From NCBI GenBank assembly GCA_002730675.1, contig PCAV01000132.1, positions 1 to 9,565 of the forward strand: a DNA stretch of 9,565 nucleotides, in the 5' to 3' direction. Numbering within the stretch: position 1 is the stretch's first letter; each line of letters opens with the position of its first letter. Shown piece by piece: positions 7,050-9,565 of the stretch. The notes under the pieces were generated by a model. The model made no database searches and had not been told where the DNA came from. It was given only the letters and a program-made list of their open reading frames with translations. This DNA is from Rhodospirillaceae bacterium. GTDB lineage: Bacteria; Pseudomonadota; Alphaproteobacteria; Thalassobaculales; Thalassobaculaceae. Both the position numbers and the translations under genes were made by a program.

Positions 7050-7107
7050 GCCTATTACAATAACTCCAATTTCTCACCATCTTGCTACTTCGTTTTAGGA
7101 CTCGGCG

Positions 7108-8184
7108 CTATTTTTTAAGTCGTCCCGGATTCTTTGCCTCCAATATTGGTTTGACCCACTTGCCAAACCGAATAGCCTCATCATCATGAAGATATCCAGA
7201 CAAACAGAAAGAGTGACATCCAATATCAATATAACTTTGAAGTGTCTCTGCACATTGCTCTGGGTCCCCGACAATGACAATTCCTGCGCCGGGTCTAGCT
7301 TTTGTTAATCCAGTCCATAGATTTGGACCGAGCATTTCTCCATATTCAGCAGATAATTGTTGGACGCGTTGATTTGCTTCCGAACCAGCAAAATGTGTCT
7401 TTATGATATTCTTTTGGTCATCGGTGACGTTTTTTATCAGCCCTTCAGCTACGGCCCATGCTTCCGATTCAGTTTCACGACAAATAATCTGCAGGCGCAT
7501 ACCAAAACCGATCTCGTTCTCCCGTTCATATTTACTTGCCAATCTTCTTATCTGAGAAATATTACTTTTTATACGGTCAACGGTATCGCCCCAAAATAAA
7601 TGGACGTGAGCGTGCTTTGCCGAGAAATCAGCGGCTTCTGACGATCCCCCGCCGAGGTAAAACTTTGGAAATGGTTTCTGATAAATTTCGGGTCCTATGT
7701 GGGCTTGCTTTAATTTATAAAACTTTCCATGGTAGTCAAGTTTCCCATTTCCTGACCATAAACCTTTACAAATTTCAACCTCTTCCATCATCATTTCATA
7801 TCGATCATTTTTACTAAGACCAACGCCTTCCGCTACGTTTTCGACATCGTTTTGTCCAGCAATCAAATTTATTGAAATACGTCCCTTAGTCATCTGATCA
7901 AAAGTTGCAATCATCTTGGCAAGTAAGACAGGATTAATATAACCTGGTCGAGCTGCAACAAGCATCTTAATACTTTCGGTGGCACCCGTTAACACAGCAC
8001 TTGTCAACCATGCATCCCAACACGCTGCAGCGACAGGTAAAAGTATATATTCAAATCCATTATCTTCTGCCGCCTTAACAACACGCTTAAACATTTCTGG
8101 CGAAGGCGGTACTTGTTGAGGAATCGCGTAATCTAGCGTGTCACCACGAGTTGGTAAAAACCAACCAAACTCCAAATCATTCAT
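7108..8184 (-). CDS. SsuD-like LLM-class flavin-dependent monooxygenase
   Basis: A 358-residue two-component flavin monooxygenase that needs FMNH2 from a separate reductase; no reductase gene is visible here. It follows E. coli SsuD (alkanesulfonate monooxygenase) along its length: FGWFLPTRGD at the N-terminus, PVAAACWDAW with Cys55 at the SsuD Cys54 position, LVAARPG and GRISINLIAGQ in the barrel core, FGMRLQIICRET with Arg230 at Arg226, SPNLWAG-like GPNLWTG, Arg297 and Tyr331 matching SsuD Arg297 and Tyr331, and LSGYLHDDEA near the end. The active-site His228 of SsuD is Gln232 here. Start is the ATG at 8184, preceded by AGAGAAAG. It heads the minus-strand array with the transporter and FAD enzyme. 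Oxygenation of a sulfonate is a reasonable guess, but the His change makes the substrate uncertain. Confidence 0.9.
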   Translation of the reverse strand: MNDLEFGWFLPTRGDTLDYAIPQQVPPSPEMFKRVVKAAEDNGFEYILLPVAAACWDAWLTSAVLTGATESIKMLVAARPGYINPVLLAKMIATFDQMTKGRISINLIAGQNDVENVAEGVGLSKNDRYEMMMEEVEICKGLWSGNGKLDYHGKFYKLKQAHIGPEIYQKPFPKFYLGGGSSEAADFSAKHAHVHLFWGDTVDRIKSNISQIRRLASKYERENEIGFGMRLQIICRETESEAWAVAEGLIKNVTDDQKNIIKTHFAGSEANQRVQQLSAEYGEMLGPNLWTGLTKARPGAGIVIVGDPEQCAETLQSYIDIGCHSFCLSGYLHDDEAIRFGKWVKPILEAKNPGRLKK

Positions 8185-8405
8185 ATCTAAAACTTTCTCT
8201 TTACGGCAATTGGCCCTTTAATCCTATCTTCTGCCGAACTCCGAACAGATAGACCTTTTTTTATTTAAGCCTGTCCGGTCAGCTATTACATTTTGCTAAT
8301 TGTTTTTCTGATTTATTTTTTTCCTTCTCCATTCAAATAATATTTAAAACGGTTTAAATAAGATTAAGTTCTTCGGTCGTGTCACAGTCATAGGAAGGAT
8401 AGCGT
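8185..8405. other. Divergent intergenic region between monooxygenase and acyl-CoA ligase genes
   Basis: This 221-bp gap must hold promoters for both divergent genes. It contains a directly repeated CCGAAC (8234-8239 and 8241-8246), a near-palindrome CTGTCCGGTCAG (8271-8282), a T-rich tract around 8290-8330, and an imperfect inverted repeat ATTTAAAACGGTTTAAAT (8341-8358) about 33 bp before the ligase Shine-Dalgarno. The last could be an operator. I found no convincing -35/-10 pair and no reading frame that looks like a gene. Confidence 0.35.
8392..8399 (+). promoter_or_regulatory. Strong ribosome binding site fixing the GTG start of the acyl-CoA ligase
   Basis: AGGAAGGA lies 6 bp before the GTG at 8406. 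The overlapping GTG at 8404 is in another frame and stops after five codons (TAG at 8419-8421), so 8406 is the real start. Confidence 0.7.
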
Positions 8406-9565
8406 GTGCAAAGCCATCTAGAAAGTGAAATCCAGTTTGCAAGGCAACATAATATCGGCGATGTTTTAAGAAGAAGTGCTGTGCGGTTTCCTGATAAAAT
8501 AGCGATCATATGCGGACAAACTGAGTGGACTTACAACACATTTGATAACGCATGTAATCAGTTAGCTCGGCATTTATTAGCTAGTGGCATCTCTACTGGC
8601 GATAAAATTGCTGTAATTGCAAGAAATTCGCATGGATTTGCCGCAATAAGATTTGCAATCGCAAGAATAGGCGCCGTGCTTGTACCTATAAACTTTATGC
8701 TTAACGTCAATGAAGTGCGTTATATACTGAATAGTTCGAGGTCAAAAATGCTAGCGCTTGGACCAGAATTTATAGACAGTGGTCTAGAGGCAATCTCGAA
8801 AGGCACTGCTATTGAAATAACGCTTGGTCTTCCCAGCGAGCATCAAAGCAGTTCAGTAAAAACAGACCTCCGTTTCGAGGGACTGCTTACGGGGGATGCA
8901 ACAGCGTTAGAGATCCACCTAGATGACCGTTCCCTAGCACAAATTGTTTATACAAGTGGAACCGAGGCAATGCCGAAAGGCGCAATGCTATCTCACAGTG
9001 CGGTTTTGTGGCAATACACAAGCTGCATAATAGATGGGGAGATGACTGCAAGTGACGTTATATTGCACGCTCTTCCACTATATCATTGCGCACAACTTGA
9101 CGTATTCCTTGGTCCAGCAATCTATCTTGGCATGACAAGCACTATAACATCCGACCCTAGTCCTGATAACATTTTAGCTCTGCTTGAAAAGAGGGGAATT
9201 TCATCCTTCTTTGCGCCTCCTTCTGTGTGGATCTCTTTGCTTAGATCACCATTATTCGACAAAACAAACTTTCACAAATTAGAAAAGGGTTATTACGGGG
9301 CTTCAATAATGCCTGTTGAAATTCTGACAGAATTACAGCAACGACTACCCAAATTACGTCTTTGGAACCTCTATGGTCAAACGGAAATGGCACCAGTCGC
9401 AACGGTTTTAAAACCCGAAGACCAATTCAGAAAAGCAGGGTCTGCGGGTATCGCCGCTATTAATGTTGAAACACGTGTTGTTAACGATGATATGCTTGAT
9501 GTTAAAGTTGGAGAGGTTGGGGAAATTGTTCATCGGTCCCCACAATTGCTCACAGGATATTTTGA
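8406..9565 (+). CDS. AMP-dependent acyl-CoA synthetase/ligase (ANL superfamily, FadD-like), 3' end cut by window
   Basis: Activates a carboxylic acid as acyl-AMP and then as the CoA thioester. Translated by hand from the GTG at 8406, it runs 386 codons to the edge without a stop, starting MQSHLESEIQFARQHNIGDV. Family marks are ARHLLASGISTGDKIAVIARNS, GAVLVPINFML, the ATP-binding P-loop YTSGTEAMPKGAMLSH (182 onward, with Glu-Ala where TG is commonest), LPLYHCAQ, a YGAS acyl-pocket strand, and the adenylate-binding motif YGQTEMAP (323 onward). Family members are around 500-540 residues, so the C-terminal lid domain with its catalytic Lys lies beyond the edge. It is divergent from the monooxygenase operon. 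Whether the substrate is a fatty acid, an aromatic acid or another acid cannot be told. Confidence 0.92.
   Translation, partial: MQSHLESEIQFARQHNIGDVLRRSAVRFPDKIAIICGQTEWTYNTFDNACNQLARHLLASGISTGDKIAVIARNSHGFAAIRFAIARIGAVLVPINFMLNVNEVRYILNSSRSKMLALGPEFIDSGLEAISKGTAIEITLGLPSEHQSSSVKTDLRFEGLLTGDATALEIHLDDRSLAQIVYTSGTEAMPKGAMLSHSAVLWQYTSCIIDGEMTASDVILHALPLYHCAQLDVFLGPAIYLGMTSTITSDPSPDNILALLEKRGISSFFAPPSVWISLLRSPLFDKTNFHKLEKGYYGASIMPVEILTELQQRLPKLRLWNLYGQTEMAPVATVLKPEDQFRKAGSAGIAAINVETRVVNDDMLDVKVGEVGEIVHRSPQLLTGYF

Noticed and set aside
6742..7080. 112-residue minus-strand frame overlapping the transporter gene
   Set aside because: It is the shifted frame of the clear SMR gene and its translation shows no family features.
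7050..7107. Terminator between the monooxygenase and the transporter
   Set aside because: Only a 4-5 bp stem with a long loop can be drawn and no T-run follows, which is more consistent with read-through in an operon.
7536..7817. 93-residue plus-strand frame (and its neighbour at 7357-7599)
   Set aside because: Both are antisense shadows of the SsuD-like monooxygenase.

Overview
The window looks like an accessory, catabolism-flavoured region of a bacterial chromosome. By eye the base composition is moderately AT-rich, genes are dense, and start codons include GTG and TTG. The likely source is a proteobacterium, most plausibly an alphaproteobacterium. That guess rests on the long two-domain CbiX with a His-rich tail, the alpha-hydroxy-acid oxidase, and the mix of luciferase-like monooxygenase, DAO-type flavoenzyme and acyl-CoA ligase. 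There is no rRNA or other marker, so this is inference. I saw no tRNA, CRISPR array, transposase or phage gene.

Layout. Positions 1-1083 (minus) hold an FMN-dependent alpha-hydroxy-acid (lactate-type) dehydrogenase that runs off the left edge. A 218-bp divergent gap follows. On the plus strand come a long-form CbiX sirohydrochlorin chelatase (1302-2396), with an alternating-His tail, and a divergent IlvD/Edd-family dehydratase (about 2499-4373), whose start is ambiguous because a TGA separates it from an in-frame upstream ATG. The plus-strand pair then converges on a minus-strand array. In transcription order the array is an SsuD-like flavin monooxygenase (8184-7108), an EmrE-type small multidrug transporter (7049-6720), a DAO-family FAD oxidoreductase (6707-5283) and a decayed second luciferase-like monooxygenase (5236-4414). 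After a second divergent gap of 221 bp, an acyl-CoA ligase (ANL superfamily) starts at 8406 and leaves the right edge.

How they may work together. The minus-strand array is tightly spaced (gaps of about 58, 12 and 46 bp) and reads as an operon for oxidative breakdown of a small organic compound, perhaps a sulfonate or amine, with an exporter for the substrate, a product or a toxic intermediate. The flanking hydroxy-acid oxidase, dehydratase and acyl-CoA ligase would fit downstream carbon-acid handling. No substrate can be named from sequence. CbiX belongs to cobalamin (or sirohaem-type) synthesis and has no other cobalamin gene beside it here.

The most notable points are the multiply broken monooxygenase relic that no single reading frame shows, the catalytic-position His-to-Gln change in the SsuD-like enzyme, the CbiX that lacks the usual MxCxxC motif but carries a CCC triplet, and the interrupted 5' end of the dehydratase gene. 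I did not find a clearly new biological system.
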